Assembly: GCA_041685115.1 (NCBI GenBank)
Contig: JAWLGK010000020.1
Span: forward strand, 3,820-67,819
Direction of reading: 5' to 3'
Source of the DNA: JALOAT01 sp041685115
Lineage (GTDB): Bacteria > Pseudomonadota > Gammaproteobacteria > Thiohalomonadales > Thiohalomonadaceae
DNA length: 64,000 nucleotides
The notes below the pieces were generated by a model. It was given only the letters and a program-made list of their open reading frames with translations, searched no databases and was not told where the DNA came from. The translations under genes and the position numbers were made by a program. Below are positions 1 through 8,938 of the stretch, in pieces. The first letter of the stretch is position 1, and the number at the start of each line of letters is the position of its first letter.

Positions 1-696
1 AAGTATCAGGAACGGCGTGCCGCCCGGCGTGACGGCTTTGAACTGGTGGGCGGTGCGCCGGACGACGTGCCGGAGCCGGAGCAACCTGGTGATGACGAGG
101 CCTATGACTGGGTGGTGATGCCGCTGCGCGCCCGACGTGATCCAGACCCGGACGAGCTCGCCATCCCCGTGCTGGAGGACGTGGTTGCACCTGTGCCGCC
201 GGCAAGACCCGTCGCGGTGCCGGAATCCGTCGCCGAACCGGCAAATCCCGAGCCCTCGCCGGAACTCATCGTGGTATTGGGCGTGGCCGCGCTGCCGGGG
301 CGTGAACTGGCAGGCGCCGAACTGGAGCCGGCGTTCATGAAGGCCGGGCTCCACTACGGCGAGATGAACATCTTCCACGCCCCGGTAGACCTGGAGCGTC
401 CGGACGGTCCCGCGCTGTTCAGTATCGCCAACATGGTGGAGCCCGGGACCCTCGAGCCCGAGAAGCTCAAGCTGCTCGCCACACCCGGACTGTTCGTGTT
501 CACGCGCCTGCCCGGACCGGTGAACGGCGCCGAGACCTTCGAGCACATGCACGCCACGTCGCGATTCCTGGCAAACGCGCTGGGCGGCCAGGTGTGCGAT
601 GAACGCCGCCAGCCGCTCACGCCGGAAAAGGCCGCGGAAATGCGCACCCGCATCGTGTCCACCATCGGCGACGCGGTCGTCGTTCCCGAAGACTGA
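1..696 (+). CDS. zipA: Cell division protein ZipA, C-terminal part (5' end outside window)
   Basis: The reading frame is open from base 1, so the N-terminal membrane anchor lies outside the window. What remains is a Pro/Glu/Val-rich linker (about residues 15-90) followed by the globular FtsZ-binding domain (about 90-230), which starts near ELIVVLGVAALPGRELAGAE and contains LHYGEMNIFH and FSIANMVEPGT, both typical of the ZipA C-terminal fold. ZipA tethers the FtsZ ring to the inner membrane. The zipA-ligA neighbourhood is conserved in Gammaproteobacteria and supports the call. The GTG at 46 is internal, not the real start. Confidence 0.93.
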   Translation, partial: KYQERRAARRDGFELVGGAPDDVPEPEQPGDDEAYDWVVMPLRARRDPDPDELAIPVLEDVVAPVPPARPVAVPESVAEPANPEPSPELIVVLGVAALPGRELAGAELEPAFMKAGLHYGEMNIFHAPVDLERPDGPALFSIANMVEPGTLEPEKLKLLATPGLFVFTRLPGPVNGAETFEHMHATSRFLANALGGQVCDERRQPLTPEKAAEMRTRIVSTIGDAVVVPED

Positions 697-881
697 ATGT
701 GATTCCGGACGTGCTGCGGGCCGAGCGTCCCGGCGGTAGTTGAACAACCTGTCGCAGTGTCCGAAAGATCGATCACAGTGTGTTTCAGTCGGGGTGGCCT
801 CATAAACACCCCTCTCCCTCCGGGCTGTCTCTTGACCACATCTTGCGCGCACACTCCTCTCCCGGAGGGGGAGGGGACAAT

Positions 882-1080
882 AGGCATGTGCTGACAGTTT
901 TCCGCGAAATACCCGTTGATCGTCCCCTCTCCCCAGGGAGAGGGACAGGGAGAGGGGATAAAATCCGCCACGGGAACTTTAGGCATGTGCTGACAGTTTT
1001 CCGCGAAATACCCGTTGTTCGTCCCCTCTCCCCCAGGGAGAGGGGCAGGGAGAGGGGATAAAATCCGCCACGGGAACTTT
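882..1080. repeat. Tandem duplication of a 99/100-bp unit directly upstream of ligA
   Basis: Bases 882-980 and 981-1080 are near-identical head-to-tail copies. They differ only by an AT/TT change, an A/G change and one extra C in a C-run. Each unit begins AGGCATGTGCTGACAG and ends CCACGGGAACTTT. Each contains an inverted pair of the CCTCTCCC / GGGAGAGG type, a motif also present at 850-880. The second copy abuts the ligA start codon, so the ligA leader is made of this repeat. The rest of the 697-1081 spacer shows no gene. Confidence 0.9.
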
Positions 1081-1081
1081 T

Positions 1082-3130
1082 ATGGTCACGAATGAGGATA
1101 TGAACGCTTCCAGCTCCATCGCCCGGCGCATCGACGAACTGCGCGCGCAGATCCGCCATCACGACCACCTCTACTACGTGCTCGACACACCGGAGATCCC
1201 GGACGCGGAATACGATCGCCTGTTCCGCGAACTGCAGGCCCTTGAGCAGCAGCACCCGGAACTGATCACGCCCGAATCACCCACCCAGCGCGTGGGCGGC
1301 CAGCCGCTCGCGGCCTTTGCGCCGGTGCGTCATGCGGTGCCCATGCTCTCCATCGAGACTGAAACGGACACCAGCGCGGCAGGCGCGCGGGCCTTCGATC
1401 AGCGCGTGCGGCGCGCCTTGCGGCTCGAAGGGGACGCCCCGCCCGTGGAGTACCTGGCCGAACTGAAGTTCGACGGCCTCGCCATCAACCTGCGCTACGA
1501 ACATGGCGTGCTGGTGCAGGCGGCCACGCGCGGCGACGGCGAGACCGGCGAGGACGTGACCCTCAACGTGCGCACCGTGCGCAGCATTCCCCTGCGCCTC
1601 GAAGGCAAAGCGCCTGCGCTGCTTGAAGTGCGCGGTGAGGTGTTCATGAGCCGCGCCGACTTCGAGCGCTACAACGAACAACAGCGCCGCGCCGGCAGGC
1701 CGACCCTGGTGAACCCGCGCAACGGCGCCGCCGGCAGCATCCGCCAGCTGGACCCGCGCGTGGCCGCGCAGCGGCCGCTGTCGTTCTACGCCTACGGGCT
1801 CGGCGAGACCCGGGGCTGGACCATGCCTGTCAGCCACGCGGGCGTGCTCGCGACCCTCGCCGGGCTGGGCGTGCCCGTCTCCAAACACCACGCGGTGGCG
1901 CGCGGCCCCGAGGAACTGGTGGCCTTCCACGACCGGGTCCTCGCCATGCGCGATGCGCTGCCCTTCGACATCGACGGTGTGGTGTACAAGGTGAACGACC
2001 TTGCCACCCAGGCCGCGCTCGGCTTCGTGCATCGCCAGCCGCGCTGGGCGGTGGCGCACAAGTTCCCCGCCCAGGAGGAGATTACCGAGCTCCAGGATAT
2101 CGAGGTGCAGGTGGGGCGCACCGGCAAGCTCACGCCGGTGGCGCGCCTCAGGCCCGTGTTCGTGGGCGGCGTGACGGTGAGCAACGCCACCCTGCACAAC
2201 CAGGACGAGATCGAACGTAAGGACGTGCACATCGGCGACACCGTCATCGTGCGCCGCGCCGGCGACGTGATCCCCGAGGTGGTGGGCGTGGTGGCCGCCC
2301 GCCGGCCGCCCGGTGCGCGGCGCTTCCACATGCCGACCTCCTGTCCGGTGTGCGGCTCCGACGTGGTGCGCCTGGAAGGGGAGGCGGACGCCCGTTGCAC
2401 GGGCGGCCTGTTCTGCCCGGCGCAGCGCAAGGAGGCCATCAAGCACTTTGCCTCCCGTCGCGCCATGGACATCGAGGGCCTGGGTGACAAACTTGTGGAG
2501 CAACTGGTGGAGCGCGCCCTGGTCAAGGACGTGGCCGATCTCTACGGGCTGGACCACGCGACGTTGGCCGGGCTGGAGCGCATGGGCGACAAATCGGCCG
2601 AGAACCTGGTGACCGCTATCGGGCACAGCAAGGCCACCACGCTGCCACGGTTCCTCTATGCGCTCGGCATCAAGGACGTGGGCGAGGCGACCGCACAGAC
2701 CCTGGCGCGCCACTTCGGCACCCTGCAAGCGCTGATGACGGCCGACCAGGAGCACCTGCAGGAGGTGGCCGATGTGGGGCCGGTGGTGGCCAAGAGCATC
2801 CACAGCTTTTTCGCCGAGGCCCATAATCGGGAGGTCATTGCCAAACTACAGCAGGCCGGCGTGCACTGGCCGGAGGTGGCCGTGCCGCCGGCGGAACAAC
2901 TGCCGCTCACCGGCAAGACCTTCGTGCTCACCGGCACCCTCGCGGGCATGACCCGGGACGACGCGAAGGCGCGCCTGGAGGCGCTGGGGGCGAAGGTCGC
3001 GGGCAGCGTGTCGAAAAAAACCGACTTTGTGGTGGCCGGCGAGGCGGCGGGGTCCAAGCTCACCAAGGCGCTGGAACTGGGGATCAGCGTGCTGGACGAG
3101 TCAGGCTTGTCTAGACTGCTCGGTGAGTGA
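1082..3130 (+). CDS. ligA: NAD-dependent DNA ligase LigA
   Basis: 682 residues, normal for the family. It seals nicks during replication and repair using NAD+. Visible features are the adenylation site KFDG (lysine about 129, the AMP acceptor) in ELKFDGLAI, the OB-fold region, a four-cysteine zinc site (CPVCG ... CTGGLFCP, about 420-445), helix-hairpin-helix repeats (about 460-600) and a C-terminal BRCT domain (about 605-682, LTGKTFVLTGTL). ATG at 1082 is used here. An in-frame ATG at 1100 would remove six residues and is equally possible, because neither has a clear ribosome-binding site. Confidence 0.97.
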   Translation: MVTNEDMNASSSIARRIDELRAQIRHHDHLYYVLDTPEIPDAEYDRLFRELQALEQQHPELITPESPTQRVGGQPLAAFAPVRHAVPMLSIETETDTSAAGARAFDQRVRRALRLEGDAPPVEYLAELKFDGLAINLRYEHGVLVQAATRGDGETGEDVTLNVRTVRSIPLRLEGKAPALLEVRGEVFMSRADFERYNEQQRRAGRPTLVNPRNGAAGSIRQLDPRVAAQRPLSFYAYGLGETRGWTMPVSHAGVLATLAGLGVPVSKHHAVARGPEELVAFHDRVLAMRDALPFDIDGVVYKVNDLATQAALGFVHRQPRWAVAHKFPAQEEITELQDIEVQVGRTGKLTPVARLRPVFVGGVTVSNATLHNQDEIERKDVHIGDTVIVRRAGDVIPEVVGVVAARRPPGARRFHMPTSCPVCGSDVVRLEGEADARCTGGLFCPAQRKEAIKHFASRRAMDIEGLGDKLVEQLVERALVKDVADLYGLDHATLAGLERMGDKSAENLVTAIGHSKATTLPRFLYALGIKDVGEATAQTLARHFGTLQALMTADQEHLQEVADVGPVVAKSIHSFFAEAHNREVIAKLQQAGVHWPEVAVPPAEQLPLTGKTFVLTGTLAGMTRDDAKARLEALGAKVAGSVSKKTDFVVAGEAAGSKLTKALELGISVLDESGLSRLLGE

Positions 3131-3310
3131 AAAACCAAGTTCCGCATGATGTGGAACTGATGGAAACCATCATCATCCAGCGGGGGCGCTTGCCATGGAA
3201 TGGCGTCGCAAGGACCGGGACATTCTTTCAGCGCATCCGCTTCGGTCCCTTCCGGGGCCGCCTTGGCCTCGCCTGACCAGCACCGGGGCCCGCCCACCCG
3301 CGGGGCTCGC

Positions 3311-4213
3311 ATGAAGGCCGCGGTGCTGGGGGCAGGCGGACAGGTCGGCCGGGCGCTGCTTGCCGCCATCCCCACTGGCGTAGAGGCCGATCCGCTGCCT
3401 CACTGTGTGCTCGACATCGCGGACAGCGTGGCCCTCGAAGAAACCCTCGAACGCCTGCAACCGGCGGTGGTGATCAACGCCGCGGGCTATACCGCGGTGG
3501 ATCGCGCGGAAGTGGAGCAGGACCTGGCGTTTGCCGCCAATGCGCGTGGTGTGGCGCAGCTGGTGCAGGCCTGCGCCCGGCGCCGCATCCGGCTGGTGCA
3601 TTTGTCAACGGACCACGTGTTCGACGGCAAGGCGTCGCGGCCCTACGGCACGGCCGATGCGTGTACCCCGATCAATTTCTACGGTTTCAGCAAGCTGGCC
3701 GGGGAGCGTGCGGTGACGGCGTATCCCGACGCCGTGGTGGTACGCACCTCACGCATCTACTCGCGCCTCGGGCGCAATTTCGTGCGGGCGGTAGTCGAAC
3801 GGTACCGAGAGGCGCGCACCGTGCACGCGGTGCGCGACCAGTTCGCCGCCCCGACCTCGGCCCCCTGTCTGGCGCGCTACCTGTGGCGCGTCGCCCTGCG
3901 CCCGGAGATCACCGGTGTGCGGCACTGGACCGATGCAGGGGAGGCCAGTTGGTACGACTGGGCCCGCGCCATTCGCATCGAGGCCATGGCACTGGGACTG
4001 CTGGAGCATGCCACGGAGCCCATCCCGGTGAAATCCGTCGATTATCCGACCGCCGCACAACGCCCCTGCTACAGCGTGCTGGACACCGAACGCAGCGCCT
4101 GTGAAATCGATTTGGAACCGCTGCCGTGGCGCACCGGCCTGCGCGCGGTGCTCGTGCAGATGCAGCATGAATCCCGCTCCCCCGATGGGGCGGGCCTGCT
4201 TGGCCGGTCATGA
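3311..4213 (+). CDS. dTDP-4-dehydrorhamnose reductase (RmlD/RfbD) family protein
   Basis: 300 residues from ATG 3311. The frame is open further upstream, but the Rossmann motif GAGGQVG sits six residues after this ATG, as expected of a true start. The protein has the extended short-chain reductase pattern: the nucleotide-binding glycine motif, VINAAGYTAVDRAE, and a YxxxK catalytic pair in FYGFSKLAGE. Family members reduce dTDP-4-keto-L-rhamnose with NADPH. No rml partner genes are present in the window, so the exact sugar substrate is open. Confidence 0.85.
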   Translation: MKAAVLGAGGQVGRALLAAIPTGVEADPLPHCVLDIADSVALEETLERLQPAVVINAAGYTAVDRAEVEQDLAFAANARGVAQLVQACARRRIRLVHLSTDHVFDGKASRPYGTADACTPINFYGFSKLAGERAVTAYPDAVVVRTSRIYSRLGRNFVRAVVERYREARTVHAVRDQFAAPTSAPCLARYLWRVALRPEITGVRHWTDAGEASWYDWARAIRIEAMALGLLEHATEPIPVKSVDYPTAAQRPCYSVLDTERSACEIDLEPLPWRTGLRAVLVQMQHESRSPDGAGLLGRS

Positions 4214-4232
4214 GGGAAGGACGTGGTGGTCT

Positions 4233-4314
4233 CGTCATCCCGGCGCACGCGCACGCCGGAATCCATCTTCTTCTCGTGCAAGAGAGTGGACCCCGGCCTT
4301 CGCCGGGGTGACGT
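4233..4314. repeat. Dispersed CCGG-TTCG-CCGG inverted repeat
   Basis: An inverted arrangement between the convergent reductase and chemoreceptor genes. GTCATCCCGGCG at the left is matched by CGCCGGGGTGAC at the right, with a perfect small hairpin CCCCGGC / GCCGGGG at 4291-4308. A relative of the right half recurs at about 28100-28130 upstream of the HAD phosphatase gene. This is a common class of intergenic repeat in Proteobacteria. Confidence 0.6.
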
Positions 4315-4328
4315 CCGCGGGTTCGGTA

Positions 4329-4356
4329 GACCGGCCTTCGCCACAGGCCGGTCTTT
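4329..4356 (+). terminator. Hairpin with short T-run after the RmlD-like gene
   Basis: GACCGGCC (4329-4336) pairs perfectly with GGCCGGTC (4346-4353), with a nine-base loop, and is followed by TTT. The T-run is weak, so this is only a possible intrinsic terminator in the convergent spacer. Confidence 0.4.
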
Positions 4357-4362
4357 CAACCA

Positions 4363-6270
4363 CTACACCTTGAAGCGCGTGACCAGACCGTCCAGTTCCG
4401 TGGCGAGGCGGCGGATCTCGCCGCTGGCCGCGGAGGTTTGATGGGCACCTTCCGCAGACATCTCGGCGATGCGGCTGATGTTCGCGATGTTTTTGTTGAT
4501 CTCCTCAGCGACCGCGCTCTGTTCCTCTACCGCGCTGGCGATCTGAACGTTCATGTCGGAAATGACGCTCACCGCCTTGGCGATGGAATCCAGCGCCGTG
4601 CCGGCATGCTGCGCCTGGGCGACGGTCTCGTGCGCCTTCACACGGCCGTTCTCCATGACCCGCGCCATGTCCTTGGCGGCCTGTTGCAGCTTGTCGATCA
4701 TCGATTCGATTTCCTGCGTCGACTGTTGCGTGCGCTGGGCCAGCACACGCACCTCGTCGGCCACCACGGCAAAGCCGCGGCCCTGTTCACCGGCGCGCGC
4801 CGCCTCGATAGCCGCGTTCAGGGCGAGCAGGTTGGTCTGTTCGGCGATACCACGGATCACATCGAGTACCGTGCCGATGTCGCGGCTGTCCGCCTCCAGG
4901 CGCTGCATGGAGGTGGAGGCCTGTTCCACTTCGCCGGCCAAGGCGGTGATCACCTTGATGGTATCGCTCACCACGGTGTGGCCCTGATCGGCTTCATGGT
5001 CGGCGGTGGTGGCTGCCTCGGCCGCGTTGGTGGCGCTGCGCGCGACTTCCTGGACCGTGGCGGCCATTTCGTTGACGGCCGTGGCCACCTGGTCGGTCTC
5101 CGACTGCTGCTCGCGGATACCGCGATCGGTCTCCGCGGTGATGTTGTTCATGCTGTCGGAGGCGCCATGCAGTTGCGAGGTGGCGTTGGCCACTTCCCGC
5201 ACCAGGATCTGGATCTTTTCCGTGAAACGGTTGAAGGCGGAGGCCAGGCGCGCCAGTTCGTTGCGGCCGTTGGCGTCCAGACGGCGGGTGAGATCGCCTT
5301 CACCCTCGGCGATGTCTTCCATGGTGCGCGCGGCCTCGCACAGCGGGCGCGTGATAGTGCGCGAGATGAGCAAAGCGAGCAGCGCGCCGAGGATCAAGGC
5401 GGCGACGCCGATGCTCAGGGTGGTGTTGCGCGCATCCGCCATGGCGCCGACGAAATAACCGCGGTCCATGGCAATCTCGACCACGCCGATGGGCTTGCCC
5501 GCATAGTCCTTCACGGCGTCGGCGTAAACCGCCATGGGGCGGCCGCCTAGTTCCACGTGGCGTATGACCGCGTCGCCGCCCATGGCCGCGGACATCTCGT
5601 CGGCCGACAGCAGGCTGTCGCCCATGGTGCTCGCGAAAGACTTGAAACCGTTGTTCTCGGCGGTGCGCAGCGCGACTTCCACGTCGTAGCTGTTCTTGAA
5701 GTTGTCGAAGAAGGGCTGGCCGAAGGACATGCCGAATTCCACCGAGCCCAGATGGTGGCTGCCCTGGAACACCGGGACCACGCCGCGGATACCGAGGCCC
5801 GCGACACCCTTTTCGAGGCCGAACACAGTGGCGCGGTCGTTATTCGTGCGTACCACCGTGTGGCGGAAACTGGACAGGTCATCGCCCCACTTTTTCGGCA
5901 TGTGCACGCGGAACATGGACGTGGCCGGCGGGGTATGAAACTGGAACTGATCGACGGCATAGTCCTTCTTCAGTGTCTCGAAGGCCGGGAGCAGCATGCG
6001 GGCGAGGGTGTCGCGGTCGCTGGACGCCATGGCGTCCTGAAGGTCGGGAATGCGGGCGGTGAACATGGCCATGGTCTCGGCCATCTTGCCCTGTTGTTCG
6101 ATCTGCGAGATCAGAGTCTTGTAATGACGGGTGAGGGCTTGTTTCTCCGCCTCCACCACAATGCCGTCAATCTTGTTCAGTACGGTCGGCGTGATCACGC
6201 CCAGGGCCAGCACGAGGACCAGGGTCGACCCCAGCCCGATGCGGCTTCCAATGGTGATGTTCTGCAACAT
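4363..6270 (-). CDS. Methyl-accepting chemotaxis protein with periplasmic Cache-like sensor
   Basis: 635 residues. A membrane segment at about 10-30 is followed by a roughly 240-residue periplasmic region resembling a double-Cache sensor. It contains DQFQFHTPPATSMFRVH, GLGIRGVVPVF and SVEFGMSFGQPFFDNF. A second membrane segment (about 280-300, SIGVAALILGALLALLI) leads into HAMP (ISRTITRPL onward). The signalling domain has the conserved tip EQTNLLALNAAIEAARAGEQ (about 490). It should sense a small ligand and control CheA. No che genes are nearby, and it is a single-gene unit. The ligand is not predictable from what I can see. Confidence 0.93.
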   Translation of the reverse strand: MLQNITIGSRIGLGSTLVLVLALGVITPTVLNKIDGIVVEAEKQALTRHYKTLISQIEQQGKMAETMAMFTARIPDLQDAMASSDRDTLARMLLPAFETLKKDYAVDQFQFHTPPATSMFRVHMPKKWGDDLSSFRHTVVRTNNDRATVFGLEKGVAGLGIRGVVPVFQGSHHLGSVEFGMSFGQPFFDNFKNSYDVEVALRTAENNGFKSFASTMGDSLLSADEMSAAMGGDAVIRHVELGGRPMAVYADAVKDYAGKPIGVVEIAMDRGYFVGAMADARNTTLSIGVAALILGALLALLISRTITRPLCEAARTMEDIAEGEGDLTRRLDANGRNELARLASAFNRFTEKIQILVREVANATSQLHGASDSMNNITAETDRGIREQQSETDQVATAVNEMAATVQEVARSATNAAEAATTADHEADQGHTVVSDTIKVITALAGEVEQASTSMQRLEADSRDIGTVLDVIRGIAEQTNLLALNAAIEAARAGEQGRGFAVVADEVRVLAQRTQQSTQEIESMIDKLQQAAKDMARVMENGRVKAHETVAQAQHAGTALDSIAKAVSVISDMNVQIASAVEEQSAVAEEINKNIANISRIAEMSAEGAHQTSAASGEIRRLATELDGLVTRFKV

Positions 6271-6395
6271 CGTCGCTCTCCGCTTGGTGGAGCCGCCCCG
6301 GCGAAGGGGCGGCTGGCTCTCGTTTTATTGTTTTTTCGACCGGATAAGGGAAAAACTTAATCCGACGACGAGTCTGCGGGATAGCGACGGCGGGA

Positions 6396-7163
6396 TCAAG
6401 GCTGTGCCGGTTCGACCTTGGCGCCCTTTCTGAGATTCTGGACGTACTCGGCAACACGCTGTTGCTGAAGCGCCGCATGCAGCCGTTCCTTCACCTCGGC
6501 AAAGGCCGGCGCGGGGACGCTGCGGGTGTCCTCGAGCTTGATGACGTGCCAGCCGAACTGGGTCTGCACGGGGGCCTTGGTGTAGCTGCCCTTCTTCAGC
6601 TTGCGCACCGCCTCGGCGAAGGGCGGCACCATCTGTTCGGGGGAAAACCAGCCCAGGTCACCACCGGTCTTGTTGGTCGGGCCGGTGGAATGCTTGCGCG
6701 CCAGTTCCGCGAAGTCCGCGCCCTTGTCCAGCTCGGCGATGAGCTTCCTGGCCTGTGCCTCGTCGGCGACCAGGATGTGGCGGGCCTTGAACTCGTTGCG
6801 GGCGAGCTGTGCCTTGACCTTGTCGTACTCGGCCTTCAGTTCGTCCTCGGTCACTGGCTTCTGCTCGACGGCCTGGCGTACTGCCGCGGCCATCAGTACG
6901 CGCTCGCGCATCTCGGCAATCTCACGCTTCACCACGGCGTCCTTGTCCAGCCCGCGCTTCAGCGCGTCCTGGTAAATGAGTTCGCGCGCGACGAGCTCGT
7001 CCAGCAATTGCTCGCGGGGTGCTCCGGGCCGCTCGGCGCTATAGCTCTCCAGGTCCGCCTGCGTGACGGGCTGGCCGTTCACCGTGACCACCACGTCTGC
7101 CTCGGCGGCGAACGCGACGGGGGAGAGCAGCAGCAGTACGGCGCCGCCGATCTTGTTCTTCAT
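6396..7163 (-). CDS. Periplasmic PpiC-type peptidyl-prolyl cis-trans isomerase
   Basis: 255 residues from ATG 7163, preceded by an AAGGAG ribosome-binding site. The longer frame upstream belongs to the end of bolA. A signal peptide ends near SPVAFAAEAD. The middle is a SurA/PrsA-like helical region. The parvulin domain (about 140-230) has FKARHILVADEAQARKLI, KHSTGPTNKTGGDLGWFSPE and FGWHVIKLEDTR. It is a folding helper for exported proteins and the last gene of the yciB-yciI-bolA-ppiC run. Confidence 0.93.
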   Translation of the reverse strand: MKNKIGGAVLLLLSPVAFAAEADVVVTVNGQPVTQADLESYSAERPGAPREQLLDELVARELIYQDALKRGLDKDAVVKREIAEMRERVLMAAAVRQAVEQKPVTEDELKAEYDKVKAQLARNEFKARHILVADEAQARKLIAELDKGADFAELARKHSTGPTNKTGGDLGWFSPEQMVPPFAEAVRKLKKGSYTKAPVQTQFGWHVIKLEDTRSVPAPAFAEVKERLHAALQQQRVAEYVQNLRKGAKVEPAQP

Positions 7164-7191
7164 GGACTTCTCCTTGTTCTTGTGCAGGCCG

Positions 7192-7467
7192 TCAGGCCTG
7201 TTCGGCAGGGGCGCTCGCTTGGATGCTGAGCGCATGGATGTGTTCGGGCATGAATTCGGCGAGGGCCGCAAACACCATACGGTGGCACTCGACCAGACTC
7301 TTGCCGCGAAACGCGGGGGACACCAGGCGCACGGTGAAATGGCCGGCGCCGCCGGCGCTGGCGTGGCCGGCGTGTTTGTGACTGTCGTCGATGACTTCGA
7401 CTTCGCCCGGCGCAAAGGCGCTGAGCAGTTTTTCGCGGATGGCCGCGGGGCGTTGTTCAGGGATCAT
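7192..7467 (-). CDS. BolA family protein
   Basis: 91 residues. The BolA fold is recognisable by IREKLLSAF, VEVIDDSHKHAGH, HFTVRLVSPAFRGKSLVECHR and the C-terminal helix MPEHIHALSI. BolA proteins act with monothiol glutaredoxins in iron-sulfur handling and stress responses. The start overlaps the end of the yciI-like gene by one base, indicating translational coupling. Which BolA paralogue this is cannot be decided. Confidence 0.93.
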   Translation of the reverse strand: MIPEQRPAAIREKLLSAFAPGEVEVIDDSHKHAGHASAGGAGHFTVRLVSPAFRGKSLVECHRMVFAALAEFMPEHIHALSIQASAPAEQA

Positions 7468-7769
7468 CAGGGCAAGACCTTGCGGAAGGGTTTGACGGCT
7501 ACTTCAGCATAGACGTCGGCGGCCACATAGGGGTCGGCCTCGGCCCAGGCGCGCGCGGCCTCCAGGGAGGCGAATTCGGCCACCACCAGGCTGCCTGAGA
7601 AGCCGGCCGGGCCCGGGTCTTCGCTGTCGATGGCGGGGTGCGGGCCGGCCAGGATCAGCCGGCCTTGGTTCTTCAATGCCTCGATGCGCTTGAGGTGCTC
7701 GGGGCGCGCTGCCAGGCGGCGTTCCAGGCTGTCCGCCCGGTCCTGGGCGATGATGGCGTACAGCATCAC
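7467..7769 (-). CDS. YciI-like protein
   Basis: 100 residues matching the small YCII ferredoxin-like family: MLYAIIAQDR, a His/Asp-containing centre AGPHPAIDSEDPG, and FSGSLVVAEFASLEAARAWA, then DPYVAADVYAEVAVKPF. The biochemical role is not established for most members. Two adjacent ATGs (7769 and 7766) are possible starts. It overlaps yciB by four bases (ATGA), so it sits in the same operon. Confidence 0.9.
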   Translation of the reverse strand: MMLYAIIAQDRADSLERRLAARPEHLKRIEALKNQGRLILAGPHPAIDSEDPGPAGFSGSLVVAEFASLEAARAWAEADPYVAADVYAEVAVKPFRKVLP

Positions 7770-8344
7770 TCGGTTTCCTGTTGGGGTTTTTCATCATCGC
7801 GCACGTGGCGCGCCAGATAGAAGGCCTGAGCGATGACGAAGGCGAAGGTCAGCCCCATCATGCCGAACAGCTTGAAGTTCACCCAGATGTCGCGCCGCGC
7901 GTCAGCGCTGAGGTCGAGGCCGTAATAGAAGGCCACGTAAAGGTTGGCGGCGCCGAGCAGCAGGAAGAACACCACCCAGCTCCAGTTGAGCCGGTTCCAT
8001 ATGGGGTTCGGCAGCACGATCTGGCTGCCCATCATGCGCTGCACCAAAGTCTTTTCGCCGATGAAGCGGCTGCCGAGAAAGGCGAGGGCGAACAGCCAGT
8101 TCACCAGGGTCGGCTTCCACATGATGAAGCGCTCGTCCTGCAACAGCAGGGTGAGTCCGCCGAGCACCACCACCAGGGCGAGGGTCACGAGGTGCATGTT
8201 TTCCACGCGCCGGTGCCGCCACCAGTGCACGCTCACCTGGGCCACGGAGGCCGCGATGGCCACAGCCGTGGCGGCGTAGATGCCCCACAGCTTGTAGGCG
8301 ATGAAGAACAGCAGGATGGGAAAGAAATCGAACAGAAGTTTCAT
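7766..8344 (-). CDS. yciB: Inner membrane septation protein YciB/IspZ
   Basis: 192 residues from ATG 8344, with about five hydrophobic helices starting MKLLFDFFPILLFFIAYKLW. Family signatures include NPIWNRLNWSWVVFF and FYYGLDLSADARRDIWVNFK. E. coli YciB is an inner-membrane protein tied to envelope synthesis and septation. It is first in a minus-strand operon with the YciI-like, BolA and PpiC genes, the same yciB-yciI-bolA-ppiC association seen in other Gammaproteobacteria. Confidence 0.94.
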   Translation of the reverse strand: MKLLFDFFPILLFFIAYKLWGIYAATAVAIAASVAQVSVHWWRHRRVENMHLVTLALVVVLGGLTLLLQDERFIMWKPTLVNWLFALAFLGSRFIGEKTLVQRMMGSQIVLPNPIWNRLNWSWVVFFLLLGAANLYVAFYYGLDLSADARRDIWVNFKLFGMMGLTFAFVIAQAFYLARHVRDDEKPQQETE

Positions 8345-8462
8345 GGGTTTCCGAGCATTTCCGTGCGCCGGGCACTCTAACACACCGTAGCGGGTGTGGG
8401 GTTTGGGGTGGATGTTGAATGGTGGGTGTGTTTCGGTGGGGCTCTAGGATAAAGGTTTGCTG

Positions 8463-8517
8463 TAGGTCACGTTGGCGCGCAGCGCCTACGTGACATCTTC
8501 AACGTGGCGCTTCGCGC
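8463..8517. repeat. Single relative of the TCACGT repeat family
   Basis: GTAGGTCACGTTGGCG followed by CTACGTGACATCTTC closely matches the core of the ten-unit array at 48.8-50.0 kb. A further inverted fragment (GACGTCACGTAGCTTCG) lies near 9331-9356. Together they frame the structured elements described next. Confidence 0.75.
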
Positions 8518-8855
8518 GAAGATTGTTTAGACGGGGGATTCCGTCCCCCTACGCCGGGTTCCTTTTCTTTGAGCGGCCAAAGAAAAGGAACCAAAAGAAA
8601 GGCCGCCCGACTGGCCCGCCCCCTTCGGGGGTTCCCTGCGCTACGTCACAGCGGCACATCCCTGTGCCGCTGCCCTTCGGGCGCCTACGGCGTGCCAATC
8701 GGCAATCCTGCCGATTGGTCAGCCAAGGCGGGGGTCTGCACACGGGCCATCCTGGCCCGAGTGCAGACGATGCGCCATCCCTGGCGCATCCCCCTTCGGG
8801 GCCATTTCCGCCTTGGCTTCCGTTGCTCGGCGAGCCAAACGGGTTTCGAAGACCG
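8507..8855 (-). repeat. Structured GGA-hairpin element, copy A (sense presumed minus)
   Basis: A chain of perfect hairpins: GGGGG/CCCCC at 8533-8549, a 15-bp stem at 8557-8571/8578-8592, GCGGCACA/TGTGCCGC at 8651-8670, a 10-bp stem at 8695-8718, a double stem at 8735-8767 and a 9-bp stem at 8769-8790. An 11-bp long-range stem (8721-8731/8808-8818) encloses the last two. On the minus strand five loops carry GGA, including ACAGGGATGT, which equals the CsrA consensus ACARGGAUGU. The element is homologous to copy B in inverted orientation. It may be an RNA gene or a mobile repeat. Short frames in it look spurious. Confidence 0.75.
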
Positions 8856-8938
8856 CTCGCTTCGCTCGCTCAAGAGGCGCTTCGCGCCAGAAGGCTTGAC
8901 GTTTCGCTGAGGAAATTTCGAGCATCATGATATCGGAC

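Noticed and set aside
1277..2824. 515-codon frame opposite ligA
   Set aside because: Antisense shadow of a high-GC gene; His/Gly-rich composition and no domain.
3200..3310. N-terminal extension of the RmlD-like protein
   Set aside because: The Rossmann motif must be close to the start, and ATG 3311 fits; the extension has no recognisable content.
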